This document shows positions 46,178 through 57,484 of a DNA stretch of 64,000 nt, in pieces (position 1 is the stretch's first letter; each line of letters begins with the position of its first letter). Position numbers and translations under genes: made by a program. The notes beneath the pieces are model-generated. The model was given only the letters and a program-made list of their open reading frames with translations, was not told where the DNA came from and searched no databases. Where the stretch lies: assembly GCA_907163375.1 (NCBI GenBank), contig CAJQUW010012890.1:744001-808000 (forward strand), written 5' to 3'. This stretch comes from Prostheceraeus crozeri (lineage: Eukaryota > Platyhelminthes > Polycladida > Euryleptidae).

Positions 46178-46656
46178 TTAACTTACGACCTCAAGTACCG
46201 GAAAATCAAGGAAATAGGAAAATCATGACATTATTGTTCATTCTAGTCCCTAAGCATCACAGAGCGTCGGAATTTTATGGTCAACAAAATGGAATTCGCA
46301 AAACCTGTCACGGACTTTGAGTCCTACGATTTGTTAGTAAAATGCGCAGTTAACTTGAATGAAAAATATAATCAGCACTTTCGCAATGAGAATTTGTACA
46401 GAAAAAAGTGGTTTTTCAATCCCACCAAGTAGTAAGTAATTTCAAATGTAATGAACGAATTAATAATTTCGAGTAACAGTTTGATATTGAGCAGCAAGTT
46501 ATTAATTTTGTGAAACTCATGAAGAAGAAGAAAGACCTAGTTATTTGATATTCCACGCTATCTCCATGTGACAATGAAGCCCATGTATCTGAAATTGGAC
46601 TCTAATTATTTTTGTGCATAAATAGGTTTGACTAGCACATTCTACTTCAATGAATT
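46178..46656. other. Upstream region of the ShK-domain gene
   Basis: No coding sequence recognised. A GTGCATAAATAG box at about 46613 lies 44 bp before the ATG and could be a TATA-like element; that is inference only. Confidence 0.3.
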
Positions 46657-47930
46657 ATGTCTTCACGTGGAGGAAGAATCTTGAGTTGCCGCATGGTTAT
46701 GTTGTTTGGAATTATGTCTTTGGTAGTTGGAAACAGGGATGCGGAGCCCTATCATTTTGACTCCGACTCCTACTCCGGGTGGCAAGTATATAAAGCCCAG
46801 TTTTTTGAAAAACAAACTGGTAACCTATATCATAGATAGTTATAGGTTGACCTGAACCTATTTTTAATGATCATTGCTGTATCAATTATCAATCATTTTC
46901 GATGAAAGTTTATCAAATGTCGCTTTCAGTTGGATGCATGCGACTCGGTTCCTCCCATCTTCTTGATGTGTGCTTCACACGGTTTTTCTCCAGTCTCTAG
47001 CAGGCAGGAAAATCTACCATCCTTCTCCAAAAATATTTAATTGCACTTTCGATTTTAATATGCGCTTTAGAGGAGCCATCACACACGATTAACGTGAGGG
47101 TAAGAGGCAATGTTCTCAAACAAACCAGTATTTCATTTTTGTCTCTGATGTGACCTTTGGTGCGTAGGTGTGATCGAGGCTAGGAAGGCTTGTCTTCTCT
47201 ACTAAATCACCGAGTGTAAAGACAATCCTTTTTCACTATCACGGGTCATTCCCTCAACTATTGCAAGCTTTGCATGCAGCAGTGTCTCTGTACTTTTGTT
47301 TGATATCAAGACAGTGACAAATATATGCACGAGAATAAATAATTTGTTTGTATTATATTTCTGGTCTAGTTATAGGCCGAATCCGACTCCAGACTCCAGC
47401 AAAAATGATAGGACTCCGCTACTCCGACTCCCACTCTACATCCCTGGTTGGAAGTGAGGAGAAATGCGAAGACAAAAACAGTCAGTGGTGTGGCGACCTA
47501 AAACCAGCAAGTCAATGTTACGGCTCACATTTAGAAACCTGCCCAAAAACATGCAATGATTGTGATCACCATAAATTGAAAAGATACAACAACATTTACA
47601 ATAGCAAGAGTAGATGGGAGGATGCAAAACCTCTGGTGAAATGCAAAGAATGGAAAGATAATTGTCACAACAGTGAGAGTATTAGAAGAGGATGTCGGAA
47701 GTTTTGTGGAACATGTGAAACTTGTGAAGACAGTGACATTAAATGGTGTAAAGAGTTGAAACCAGAAAGAAAATGCTTCGGCAGATCGCAGCGTTTCTGC
47801 CACTCCAAATACTTTCAATAATAATGATGGAGATGTTGATGGCGTTGATGTGGTTGATGACAATGAAGAGGAAGAAACATGGGAATATACGCCTGGGAAT
47901 TTCAGAAATGATAAACAAGAGGACATTTGA
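46657..47930 (+). pseudogene. Secreted ShK-domain protein gene interrupted by a hAT-type element
   Basis: The ATG at 46657 opens a short frame with a hydrophobic signal-like segment (VMLFGIMSLVVG). It ends at the left edge of a hAT-like element at 46734-47446. On the right, from 47447, coding resumes with cysteine-rich ShK-type units. Unit one has six cysteines, starts CEDKNSQWC and ends CPKTCNDC. Unit two includes WKDNC and CRKFCGTC. A third unit starts CEDSDIKWCKEL and is cut by TAA at 47819. An alternative frame stays open from about 47775 to TGA 47928-47930 and encodes an acidic tail, so a frameshift or intron is likely in unit three. The frame is the same on both sides of the insertion when one copy of the 8-bp duplication is discounted. 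ShK domains occur in many secreted proteins, including peptidases and channel-blocking peptides; the function here is unknown. Confidence 0.75.
46726..47454. mobile_element. hAT-like non-autonomous element (CAGGGATG family), copy 2, inside a gene
   Basis: The element is 46734-47446 (713 bp), starting CAGGGATG and ending CATCCCTG. Flanks are GTTGGAAA (46726-46733) and GTTGGAAG (47447-47454), a 7/8 match, as for copy 1 at 10948-11711. It shares the GGACTCCG/GACTCC end blocks and much of the interior with copy 1. It sits between the signal segment and the cysteine-rich part of the ShK-domain gene. Confidence 0.88.
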
Positions 47931-48298
47931 ATCAATCTAAAGAGGCAAGTGAAGACTTTTGTCAGCCGATAATTTAGATGAAGTAATTCGAAAACGTGCA
48001 TGTATGAATGAGGGAGAACAAGCACACTCATGTGGTTTTTTCGAACGTGCTACGGTCATCTGGCCATCTGATCTAGGTAGAATTGTCGCAAAATTCTGGA
48101 GCAGTGGCTCCCAAGCGCCGGACCGCGGCATCATTTTCACGGGCCGCAATAAATTCGTGATGAACACGCTACATATGATTTCCTTGATACAGATACTTGA
48201 TATTTTCTACTTCTCTATGACATGCAATGACATACCGGTAATAAAGAGATGTAGAAATATTTGATAAACCGTCATTAAGTTTATGATAGTTTGCTGTC
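47931..48298. other. Region 3' of the ShK-domain gene, nothing recognised
   Basis: No gene recognised. The open frames here have no motif. Confidence 0.3.
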
Positions 48299-48928
48299 TT
48301 AACCCTTATCCTTATACACTTTCAAACCCACTTCATCCTTATATGCGTTACATTTTGTAACAACAGCTGATCGACCGGTGCTATCCCACGCTCGAAAATG
48401 ATTAAACCATGTACAACGTAGGAAGGTACATCGCATTTGTGACATGATAGCCATGTAGAAAGCCTCTTTCTTTATCCCATAGATCATCCACCGCGGTATG
48501 ATTGTCACTGTCGAAACCTGCATGAATATATAGCATTTGTCTCATCTATGGAGAACATTGATATCCAGTCAAAAATATGCCTTGCATTGCAAGAAGATCA
48601 TTGACCTATTTGTATAGCGCTGAATGATGTGAAGCACATCATCCTTTAAAAATAGCTTGAAAGCCTCCATTTCCGATTGTGGATGTGCTAAACTGAGAGG
48701 CTGGCAATGCTCACTCTTGCCCCTTCTCATGTTCAAGTAGGGCACAGATGAATAGCTAACATCGCGACAATTAAAGTCCATAACATCTGAAGACTCGTCA
48801 GAGTCGTCGTCACTTCCCGATACTTCTTGTACAATTTCTATGTCACCGTCGTCATCACTTCCCGATACTTCTTGTACAATTTTTTCGTCACCGGACGAGT
48901 TATCCACTGCAGAATCAGGCATCTTCAT
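48299..48928 (-). pseudogene. piggyBac-like transposase N-terminal fragment (tentative)
   Basis: Reverse-strand frame from 48928 starts with an acidic region containing two near-identical units (IVQEVSGSDDDGD, IVQEVSGSDDDSD), then LSLAHPQSEMEAFKLFLKDD and DVLHIIQRYTN. This resembles the acidic N-terminus and the F-LFFTDEL---IV-ETN segment that opens piggyBac transposases. It breaks at about 48569. A downstream reverse frame (48299-48523) is only vaguely similar. TTAA at 48299-48302 followed by CCCTTATCC looks like a piggyBac end on the 3' side, but the opposite end was not found. The DDD catalytic core is not visible. Confidence 0.5.
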
Positions 48929-49465
48929 CGTAAACCTTCCTGTTCCTCAACTTCTCTCCGAATAATAACTCGTCGGGTTGATCTTATATTCGTCGCTAGG
49001 CTTGTTCAGCTGTTGGGCGTCTAGGCCGCGCTGTCATCTGACGCATTTGTGATCGCAATTGCAAACTCGGGAAGGCTTGAATTCGCTTCGAAATCATTCA
49101 TCTGAGCCATCATAAGGAGCGGTGAATTGACACCATAGAAATTGACGAGAACTTAAGATCTCTTGAACGGATATGTAGCTTCATATAATTCACAACAGCG
49201 GCGCAACACTCGCACACATGTTCACAGATGCGTTTGTCAACCACTGTATGAATGGTTTAGCTGGGGCGTTGAACGCCAAGGGTGGACAATTTGCATCTGC
49301 ATCTGCGCGGATACGAAAATTTGGTATTTTTCGGATCCCGATCGAACATTTTGAACTTTGCAGTTGAGCAAATTGAACGAGACTTCAAGGACATGTTCAA
49401 CTATCCACTTTCTGTTTCCATGCACTAAAAGCTCTACAAATTTATTTTTTTAACACGGTGCGGTA
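48929..49465. other. Intergenic stretch, no gene recognised
   Basis: Contains a GCATCTGCATCTGCGCGGAT block similar in style to GCGGATGCGGAT words at 51420-51500, perhaps parts of one repeat. No gene recognised. Confidence 0.3.
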
Positions 49466-49682
49466 GGCTTGAGTAAAGCCTCAGCCACATTGAAAGCAAA
49501 GCAAGCACGAGCGTCCCGAGCAAACCCGAGCAAGCGCATGTCCGCAGGCTATCAATCGCTCTGGTTTGCTTTGCTCGCAGTGTGGCTGTCTACAACTACT
49601 GTAATAATGACTTTGTATTTGCAGCAAAACGCTTTGCTCGGAAACACTTGAAAAGCTCGCAGTGTGGCTGCTTTAGACTTGA
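49466..49682. mobile_element. Miniature TIR element, 217 bp
   Basis: Left end CTTGAGTAAAGCCTCAGCCA, right end TGGCTGCTTTAGACTTGAG in inverted orientation, with CACATTG/CAGTGTG just inside. A further GCAGTGTGGCTG copy lies in the middle at about 49577. No coding capacity. Confidence 0.65.
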
Positions 49683-51566
49683 GTTTTAAGAAATTTCCGC
49701 ATCAGTGCGGTGCCTACTGTGGACCATGCTGTGATACTGATGATTTGGAGGTTGTAGTCATCTAATATAACACTCAGACACGTTGATGCAGATAGTACTT
49801 TATTTCGGTTATAAAGAGTCAATTTCTGCATGCAGTCGTCAATCTCAACATGATTCAGTACGAGAGGCAAATCCTTTCTAGGACTTCTGATCCATACATA
49901 CTGTCTACAAACACTTTGAATAAGTCAATCAAAAATAATAAAATTTTTGAATAAAACAATACAAGTAGTCGTTCGAGCAATCTATAAGTACATAGCTAAG
50001 AGTGACTAAATGCGAAAAGCGATGTGAAGTGTGCTGCCCTGCCCGTTGTGATATAAACCCAGTGAGGCCTAAATTCAGTCTGCTCAGAACATTACCTGTG
50101 GGTGTGAGTGTATACTGTATGTACAGCATTCTTGTTAACATATTCTCATACGATGATGACAATCATCTCAGCAGCCATTTATAATAGAATATAATGCTTA
50201 TTAATTTAAATAATTAATTGAAGTAGTCCTAATGAGAACTGATGGCGTTCTCCGCATTGTGTACAAATGCAATGCTACTGTAACCATTGGATTAATCAGT
50301 TCTTAAAAGAACTCAATAGAGCTTTCTTGTGGCAACGAATTAAAATTGATCAGCTTTGACCCAATATCTGGTAAAAATAGAAGTATTAAGACTTGCAACA
50401 CTGCTCATTCTGACTGTTAATAAACTAATACCATAGATTCCAAACACTGCCGCATACAGTTTCAAAACAGACGTCTAATATACTGTACCGACTACAGATG
50501 GTGGTAGTGGAAATAGAATAGGACAATGGTTACAATAGGTTAAGGAAATTAAAAATGGATGTTATAAAACAACAGGAGACCGATGGATCAAAATTGGAAA
50601 AGTGGAGGTAAAACATGGAAATACAACGATGCTACTACACCGATTACAGGTGAACTAATGCTACTCTATATCTGACACTACACAATGTGGATAATAGTAA
50701 TAATGGATAAGTGGAAAGTGGATAATGGAGGTTAACAATGAAACTCTACAATGACACTCTAATACACCGGAAGGAATGAAATTATACACACTATACCTAA
50801 GACTACACATGGAAAATACTATTTCTTCACTTGGATTTGTTATCGCCAGTTTCTCCTTTTTGCTTTTTTGATTCCCATAAGTAAACAGATCCTGTTCTTT
50901 CACTATTACCATTAAGATGTAATCGTTGCGTGATAAATATGGAATCCGCCCTTATACAGACTTCGCCTCATACATCGAGACTTAACAATGGAAGCTCTCT
51001 CATTTTCCGTAAGCCACGCTAAGCGCTCTGCATTCGTTCTTCACCTCTCCCCTATAAACGTTCGATTTTAACAGATAAGTCCTGGCTTTTATGCGGGTAT
51101 TGATGACTCAAATTGCTTAAATAGGCTCGTTTATGGACAGATGAAAACAAATCATCCGTTGAAAACCGGCCCAAAAAGATATTGGCTTAGGCTACATCGA
51201 TAGTAAACTCCATACATAACAGTTATTCTAAGCTTGCTATTCGTAGTTTGCATGGGCTGAACCTTGGCAAAATTATCTGTTAGTTTATTGACTGTTACAG
51301 CCTATCGGATAGGCCTACAGATGCAAAATCCACAAAAAACACAATTTTTCCTTCAACTAAATCTAAGCGAGCTACAGATTTATTTCAAAGACTTTTACTA
51401 TTGCGGATTCTGTGCAGATACAGCGCGGATGCGGATAGAAAATGTAGAATTGTTGCGGATTGGATGCGGACTACAGATTTCGGATTTTGTGGATGCGGAT
51501 CTGAAAAATTAAGTTTTGTCCACTTTGCTAAGCGCCCAGCCCCCATTAGGGCGAGGGTCAAGATGC
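49683..51566. other. Intergenic stretch, no gene recognised
   Basis: AT-rich, with loose internal duplications at 50480-50720 (TGGATAATGG, TACACCG words). No supported gene, RNA or element end. Confidence 0.35.
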
Positions 51567-51917
51567 CTGATAGTAAATGTTTAATACTTTTGATATCTAA
51601 TAAGTTTCATGCTGCTTACATAGTAGTCTCACGTCGCTAGCATTTAAACACAGGAATAATTTGCAAAAAATTAGCTTCTTGAATAGTGATCAGATACTTT
51701 TTAGATGGTTTAGACCGTAGGAATGTACATGTAATCTCCTCAGGAAAGTGAATTTTTTGATATATTTTTTACTGCTGGTTTGCTTAGATCACATTTATTA
51801 TAGTACTATACATTATGCAGTATATACGACAACTTAAAATAGGCCTTACGAGAAGTATAAAAATTTTGTAAAAATCATCACTGTATGCTGCACTTTTTTG
51901 AGTCGACAATCTACCTA
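51567..51917. repeat. Family B element, right-hand remnant (copy 4)
   Basis: CTTTTGATATCTAA, ACAGGAATAATTTGCA, AAATTAGCTTC and GAGTCGACAATCTACCTAC follow in the order of the right half of family B copy 2 (35985-36180). The left half is absent. Confidence 0.65.
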
Positions 51918-52541
51918 CTATGAAGTAGAGCTAGTCTATGGTTCAACATTTATGAGCCATTTATATATGCTGGTGGAACAATTTCACTGCACTTCACCCA
52001 TGTCTATCCAAATGCATCAGGAATGTCTTTGCTTCAATCAACTCCTAACCCGCGAGGTAAAATGCCCCTTTTCCTGCCACTCTAAGATCATGGAAAACCT
52101 TTTCCACAACTTTCCATCTCATTAACTTGAATTTAGATACAAATCCAACCTGTACAGTGTCAGTGATTTTAGGTGCAAATTTTCAGCTGATAATTCAATC
52201 TATCTGACAAACTCATGGTTGCAGAGGTTCTTAAGGCTGTCAAATTTTAACTAAACGATTCCTTCCTTCCTTCCTTATCTCTTCATCAACAACACAACTT
52301 CGTTAATGATAAGTTAACTCTCGTCTCCATTCTGAGGCAAGAAATCCATACATTAGACGATTTTATCGTTTTCCAAAAGAAATGTCATCCGAACAGCGTC
52401 TGATTAAATGAAATTGCTTGGAAAGGTCTTCCACAGGATTTTTCATATTTTACAGATATTTCAAAGTCCGTTTGAGACTGATAATTTCAATTTTTCATAA
52501 CTTTTACTACATAAAATGATAAATGTGTCCTTGAGCGTAGC
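51918..52541. other. Intergenic stretch, no gene recognised
   Basis: Contains a short CCTT microsatellite at about 52261-52274. Nothing else supported. Confidence 0.3.
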
Positions 52542-53676
52542 TAAGTCCGTTTCATAAAAAGTGGATCATCCTAAAATTTGACTAAATAAAACATAAGTAT
52601 GATACAGAAAGCATTTTTTATGTTATTTCATGTCCCTAATATATTTAAATGTCCTTATATAATCTGATAAGCTATGATACAGTAACGGTTCTTAAGAAGC
52701 TAATATTTTGTGGCCCTACCCTTATTGTCAATGACATTACCAATTCGTCTAGGCATTGATTCGATGATATCGTTGATTTTTGACTGATCTAACTTTCTCC
52801 ACTCTCTTTTTAACAGTGACGTAAGTTGTGATACGCCATCTATAGGTAGCAGTGAACGACGAACGTTGGGTTTTAGAATACTCCACACATTTTCTATGGG
52901 ATTCAGATCAGGAGAACGAGCTGGCCAAGATAATGTCCTAAGCCCTAATTGAGACTTGCATAAGTTGACTCTACTACTCCTGTGACACGTAGCATTATCA
53001 TCCATAAATAACCAAGTCGATGGATCACCAAGTCGATCTGTCACTTGGCCAATGTTCATTCGTAAAACATTCACATAGCGTTCAGAATTCATGGTTCCTT
53101 GCTGTATGTGAAGTAGTTCTAGCAAGGCTGACACTTTGCCTTTTGTGAATACGATCTCGTTATTGTTCATTTGTGCTTTGTATTGTTTTCAACCGGTAAG
53201 AGATAGATTTCTAGCTGAAAGCAATCAGGAGTGCTGCCAACACCACCGCAACGAAGTCAGGAAGCTATGGAACATGAAGTCCAGTTAATCACATGTAGCA
53301 GTTGCATTATTGTTGATAAATAATGGTGCTATACTGGCTCTGATTGACCGATTTTCTTTATTTTTGTTTTGCTTGATAACTTTTGGCTTGTAGAACAACA
53401 TATTACATAACAAAGGAAACAAATGTAATTTTATAAGAGTGAGGTATGATTTTGTGTAACATTGCTAAATGAAGATCAAATTATCTACTACTTTTTTTAT
53501 CTGTAACAGGAAAACAACTCAATATTCATGCTTGAAATTTCCAACAATGATATTAGTAAGCACAACTGACATATCTTCCAAATTTCAGAGAAATTCGTTC
53601 AAGTTTGGCGGAGTTAGACAAAGTTGAAGTTAAGGCGATGTTTAAGGGTGATCCATTTTTTATGAAACAATCTGTA
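52542..53676. mobile_element. Tc1-like transposon with TA target site
   Basis: TA (52542-52543) is followed by AGTCCGTTTCATAAAAAGTG. The right end is CATTTTTTATGAAACAATCTG followed by TA (53675-53676). GGATCAYCC lies just inside on both sides. The inverted ends and TA sites fit Tc1/mariner. The 1.13-kb length is near that of a small complete Tc1, but only the C-terminal half of the transposase is readable. Confidence 0.82.
52700..53170 (-). pseudogene. Tc1-like transposase, C-terminal half
   Basis: Reverse-strand frame of 156 residues. It contains TWLFMDDNATCHRS, with the second catalytic Asp of the DD34E set, and LSWPARSPDLNPIENVWSIL, with the catalytic Glu. It ends with a Tc1-like C-terminus (IIESMPRRIGNVI). 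The N-terminal helix-turn-helix region and the first catalytic Asp are not readable between 53171 and 53650, which fits the 1.13-kb element having lost or scrambled that part. The family carries out TA-specific cut-and-paste transposition; this copy is not functional. Confidence 0.88.
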
Positions 53677-53756
53677 ATAATTCACAACATTTAAAAACAA
53701 ACTCGATTCCTTGGTCAGGAGGTGAGCTATTCTGCATCGCAGACTTCGGATAAATT

Positions 53757-53803
53757 CTTTGGTTAGCAGGCGAGATCGTCATTTTTTGTGTTGGTTCGAA
53801 TCC
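53757..53803 (+). promoter_or_regulatory. tRNA-like A and B boxes in the LINE leader
   Basis: TGGTTAGCAGG (53759-53769) fits the RNA polymerase III A box, and GGTTCGAATCC (53793-53803) is a perfect B box, 34 bases start to start, as in a tRNA. They lie 40-85 bases before the ORF1 ATG. A similar pair precedes ORF1 of the LINE at 62 kb. The A-box-like part belongs to a 48-bp unit repeated at 57712. Confidence 0.6.
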
Positions 53804-53842
53804 TGCTGGATCCAATTTTCCATTTTGAACTTTCTGGCAATT

Positions 53843-54550
53843 ATGACTCCATCACCATCCACACGCTCTGGAAATTCTGTTGCTTCTCAAATTGAAGAAC
53901 TCAAAAAGCTGATCAAAGAATCTCGTGATTCGGTTATCACTGCTTTGAGGAGTGAACTGCAGCAGATGGAGACCAAAATGAATTTCCGTATTGAAGCAAT
54001 TGAGGCATCAGTTGTGAAAATGCGATCGGAATGCGATGGTGTGGTCAAGGAGGTTAACTCCTTCAAGGAGAAATTCGAGGAATGCACACCCTCTTTCGCC
54101 GAGCAATGTATATCTGAAGTGAATAACAGAATGGAGCGATTGAATAGTATAATCATACATGGCATCCCAGAAAAGACAGATGGTTCTGTGGAGGAGAGGT
54201 TGAGTTGGGATGAATTCGAAATCTCCAAAGTTTTTGAGAAGATTGGTGTCCCTTCAGTGGAAACATCCAGCATCAGAAGAATCGGAAAATCAAGAAATGA
54301 CAAACCGAGACTTTTGAAAGTTCATGTCAACGACATATTCAAAAAGAAAGATATTCTCAAGAAATGCAGATCTTTGAGAAATCACGCTGATTCAAAGCAA
54401 GTCTTCATACACAGTGACCTAACGCCTATGCAACAAGAAGGCGAGAAGAAATTGAGAGAGACTCTAAAGCTACGGCGAGAACTAGGTGAAGACGCTGTTA
54501 TTTATCGTGGGAAAGTAGTATTGCGATCATCCATACAAAATTTTCGGTAA
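53843..54550 (+). CDS. LINE ORF1 protein with coiled coil and RRM-like region
   Basis: The start is chosen at ATG 53843, after the tRNA-like leader. The product has 235 residues. An N-terminal coiled-coil stretch (about residues 15-90, rich in Glu, Lys and Leu, with VASQIEELKKLIKESRDSV) is followed by a region starting SIIIHGIPE, then IRRIGKSRNDKPRLLKVHV and FIHSDLTPMQQEGEKKL. This matches the RNA-binding part of many CR1/L1-type ORF1 proteins. The role would be an RNA chaperone binding the element transcript in an RNP with ORF2. The frame is intact. ORF2 follows in a different frame with no spacer, so ORF2 may need frameshifting or reinitiation. Confidence 0.85.
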   Translation: MTPSPSTRSGNSVASQIEELKKLIKESRDSVITALRSELQQMETKMNFRIEAIEASVVKMRSECDGVVKEVNSFKEKFEECTPSFAEQCISEVNNRMERLNSIIIHGIPEKTDGSVEERLSWDEFEISKVFEKIGVPSVETSSIRRIGKSRNDKPRLLKVHVNDIFKKKDILKKCRSLRNHADSKQVFIHSDLTPMQQEGEKKLRETLKLRRELGEDAVIYRGKVVLRSSIQNFR

Positions 54551-57484
54551 AGAGTTTTACGCTACACAATCGTACCACTGATCTTTCATTGTTTCTTTGC
54601 AATTGTCGATCTGTGTTGCCTAAATTTGATGACCTTTGCTTATCGATTGAACATTTTAAACCTGGTGTTATAATGGTTGCCGAGTCATGGTTGTCTAGTG
54701 ACGTTTGTGACAGTATAATTAGCATCAAAGACTACAAGCTTTTTCGCTGTGATCGTAACGGTCGTATTGGAGGCGGAGTGTGCTTATGGATAAGTGATAA
54801 TTTTGTGTCATGTTTGTGTTTGCCGTCCTGCACACCACCATCTTCATGTGAAATTATTTTTACGAAACTGTTATGCTTTTCAAGAGTTCTCATTTGTTGT
54901 TTAATTTATATTCCGCCTGGATTATGTAAGGATGTTCATTGCGAAATTTCTAATTTCCTTTTAAATGAATTTGACATTCTTCTTTCGTGTAACCCTAATT
55001 ATATTATCATCATTGCTGGGGACTTCAACGACTTTTCGTGCACTGTGTTTGAAGAAGACCTAGGTCTCCTCAACAAAGTCAATACGGCTACTCGCGGAAA
55101 TGCTATGCTTGACATGATTTTTATTGACAGTGACTTGATGTCATTTTATGACAACTTTGCTATTGCCGGCCCGCCGGTCTCTAATTCTGATCATAATTCA
55201 GTTTTCTTGAAATCTAAAAGTGTAGCATGTGAGGTTTCAGTGCGTCGAGTGCCGGTCGGGGACTTTCGTCATTCGAATGTTTGCGAGTTCATATCACAAT
55301 TGTCGACTATTGATTTTTCTGATGTCGAATCTGCTGATTCTGTGAATGACATGTGTGATGTATTCTATGGTCATTTGTACGAATGTTTATCTTGTATTCC
55401 ATATCACATGGTTGAAATGTCAACGAAGGACAAGCCTTGGCTAACTCCGCTTTTAAAGCACTTTATTAATTTGCGATGGAAATTTTACAGAGAACAAAAT
55501 TGGACAATGTACGAGCATTACAAACTGAAGGTCAAGGAAGAAATTATCATTGCAAAGCGAAATTGGGCTGAGAAGCACAAACAGAATGTCAATGGCTTAT
55601 GGAAAATTGTTAATAACATAAAAGGTGCTTTAACGTCAGATCCTTTCCATCAAATTATGCGTGATTCTGAAATTGACCTCGACCACTTGCTCAAAGCATT
55701 CACAGATCGTTTCAGGAAAAACTTTAATGAGTCTGCTGATGTGCCTCTGTATGAACTTACAGCTGAAAACTCTAAATGGATGCCCATCATAACAGAGAAT
55801 GAAGTCTTGCAAGAGTTATTGCATTTGAGCCCGAACAAAGGCTGTGGTCCTGACATGGTGCCCTCGAGACTGCTGAAGGCTGGTGCTGACTTCCTATGCA
55901 AGCCTCTATGCATTATTTTCAATCGCTCCATCCAGTCGACAACATTCCCAGACTACTTCAAATGTGCATTCGTTCATCCGATCCCTAAGAAATCAAAGCC
56001 CACAATCGACGATTTTAGACCAATTTTCCTCTCTTCGTCTTTGTCTAAGATTTTGGAAAGACTTGTATTGAATCATCTGAAGGAGATCTTGCACAAGCTA
56101 TATGGTTTTAATCAACACGCATACAGACCGTTCGGATCGACCACAAGTGCTCTGGTTGCCCTACAAGACCATGTGACATCATTCATGGATATGGAAGACA
56201 CTATTGCTGTACGCATTACATGTATAGACATTTCGAGAGCTTTCGATTGTCTACAGTTTCATCGATTGTTGAATTTCCTATTCGAATCCAGCCTAAGTCA
56301 CGATTTTCTCCGTTGGCTAAAGTCGTACCTTACAGACAGATGCTTCAAAGTTAGGATACACGGCTGTCTAGGACCTGTAATGCGGTCCACATCTGGTGTA
56401 CCGCAAGGGTCGGTTCTCGGCCCATTCCTTTTTGCTGCATTTATGAGCACCATCAACTTTGATGACGAACTTATCAAGTGTGTTAAGTATGCTGACGATA
56501 TGACGATTGTTGAGAGGCTTAGACATACCACTCAGAGTCCCTTGACACTGGAAAGCATTTGTGAATCGTTTCAAAGTCTCGGGTTTTCATTAAACTTATT
56601 GAAATGCAAGGAGATCATCGTTCAAAGATCAACATTACCGCGAAATAAAGTGACCGCTTCCATTTTCAACCGTGTTGAAACCGTTCGTATTCTCGGTGCG
56701 AAATTGTCAGAAACTCTTTCATGGAATCCACAAATCACAGATGTGTTAAAGCGGGCTGCTCAAAGGTTGTACATCATCAGATGCCTGAAGAAATTATTAA
56801 CTGTCAAAGAGATAACTACTGTTTATCATGCATTGATTACCTCCCTCCTCTTGTATGCATCTCCCATGTATGGCAACTTGTCCAGAACATTACAGGAAAA
56901 GCTTTGTAGAGGTTTTTGGTAATGTCTATGATGATTGTAGTAAGGTAAATCACCAAAGTAAATTATTCTAGTCTCTAACAGCCCGGAGAGAGTTTTTAGA
57001 ACACCGTCTTGTCTCGCAGTCAGAATAGTTGTGTTAATATTATCATCAGCATTACATTCGCCAAGTGACAGGATGGAAAGGTAATTAAGATAAGGCGAAG
57101 AGATTACAAGTGGAAAGTGAAGTAAAGAGAGGTGTTAAAATCAAGGAGAGCAGCAGCTGTACACCATCTGTTAGCGTGCATCGCAACTAAGGCTGATTGA
57201 TGACACCGCTACAGCTTGATCGCTTTCAACGTCGAGGTCATCGATTGATTTGTGGACCGGGCTGTACGTGTATCAATTTTCCACCAATATCAAAGATGTT
57301 GAGAAGCCGCAGTTTGGACTATCTTCTCTGCTGTGAGCGTCATTCGCTACACCCTCTTCACCATTTCGTCCCTGTACGTCTGAGAAATAGTGGTCACTTT
57401 TTGTTGCCCTCTGTTAGAACAGTTAGAAGACAGAATTCTTTTTTCCCGTGGTCGTGTGCTCTTTCAAATGGTATTCGAAATTAA
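54551..57484 (+). pseudogene. LINE ORF2: AP endonuclease and reverse transcriptase, interrupted near the C-terminus
   Basis: The frame is open from before 54551 to the stop at 56920-56922. Residues are numbered from codon 54589. The endonuclease covers about 1-210: NCRSVLPKFDDL near the start, ESWLSSD, then GDFN at 144-147 and SDHN at 200-203. The reverse transcriptase covers about 390-720: VHPIPKKSKPTIDDFRPIFL, GFNQHAYRPFGSTTSAL, CIDISRAFDCLQF, SGVPQGSVLGP at 602-612 and YADD at 634-637. All catalytic motifs are present. At about 56905 the protein is cut by roughly 285 bp of foreign sequence, after which RRGHRLICGPG and the rest of the C-terminus follow from 57197 to 57484. The enzyme would nick DNA and copy its RNA by target-primed reverse transcription; this copy lacks an intact C-terminus. 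Confidence 0.9.
56910..57196. other. Insertion of about 285 bp in LINE ORF2
   Basis: This segment separates two parts of one conserved LINE C-terminal region and has no LINE-like reading. It is AT-rich with purine-rich words (GGAAAGTGAAGTAAAGAGAGG). No TIR, tail or clear target duplication was found, so its nature is unknown. Confidence 0.6.

Noticed and set aside
47531-48031. 166-codon Ser/Thr-rich reverse-strand open frame
   Set aside because: It is antisense to the ShK-domain coding region, and its composition is a by-product of the opposite strand.
53757-53803. A functional tRNA gene
   Set aside because: Only A and B boxes are convincing; no full cloverleaf with paired acceptor stem could be drawn.
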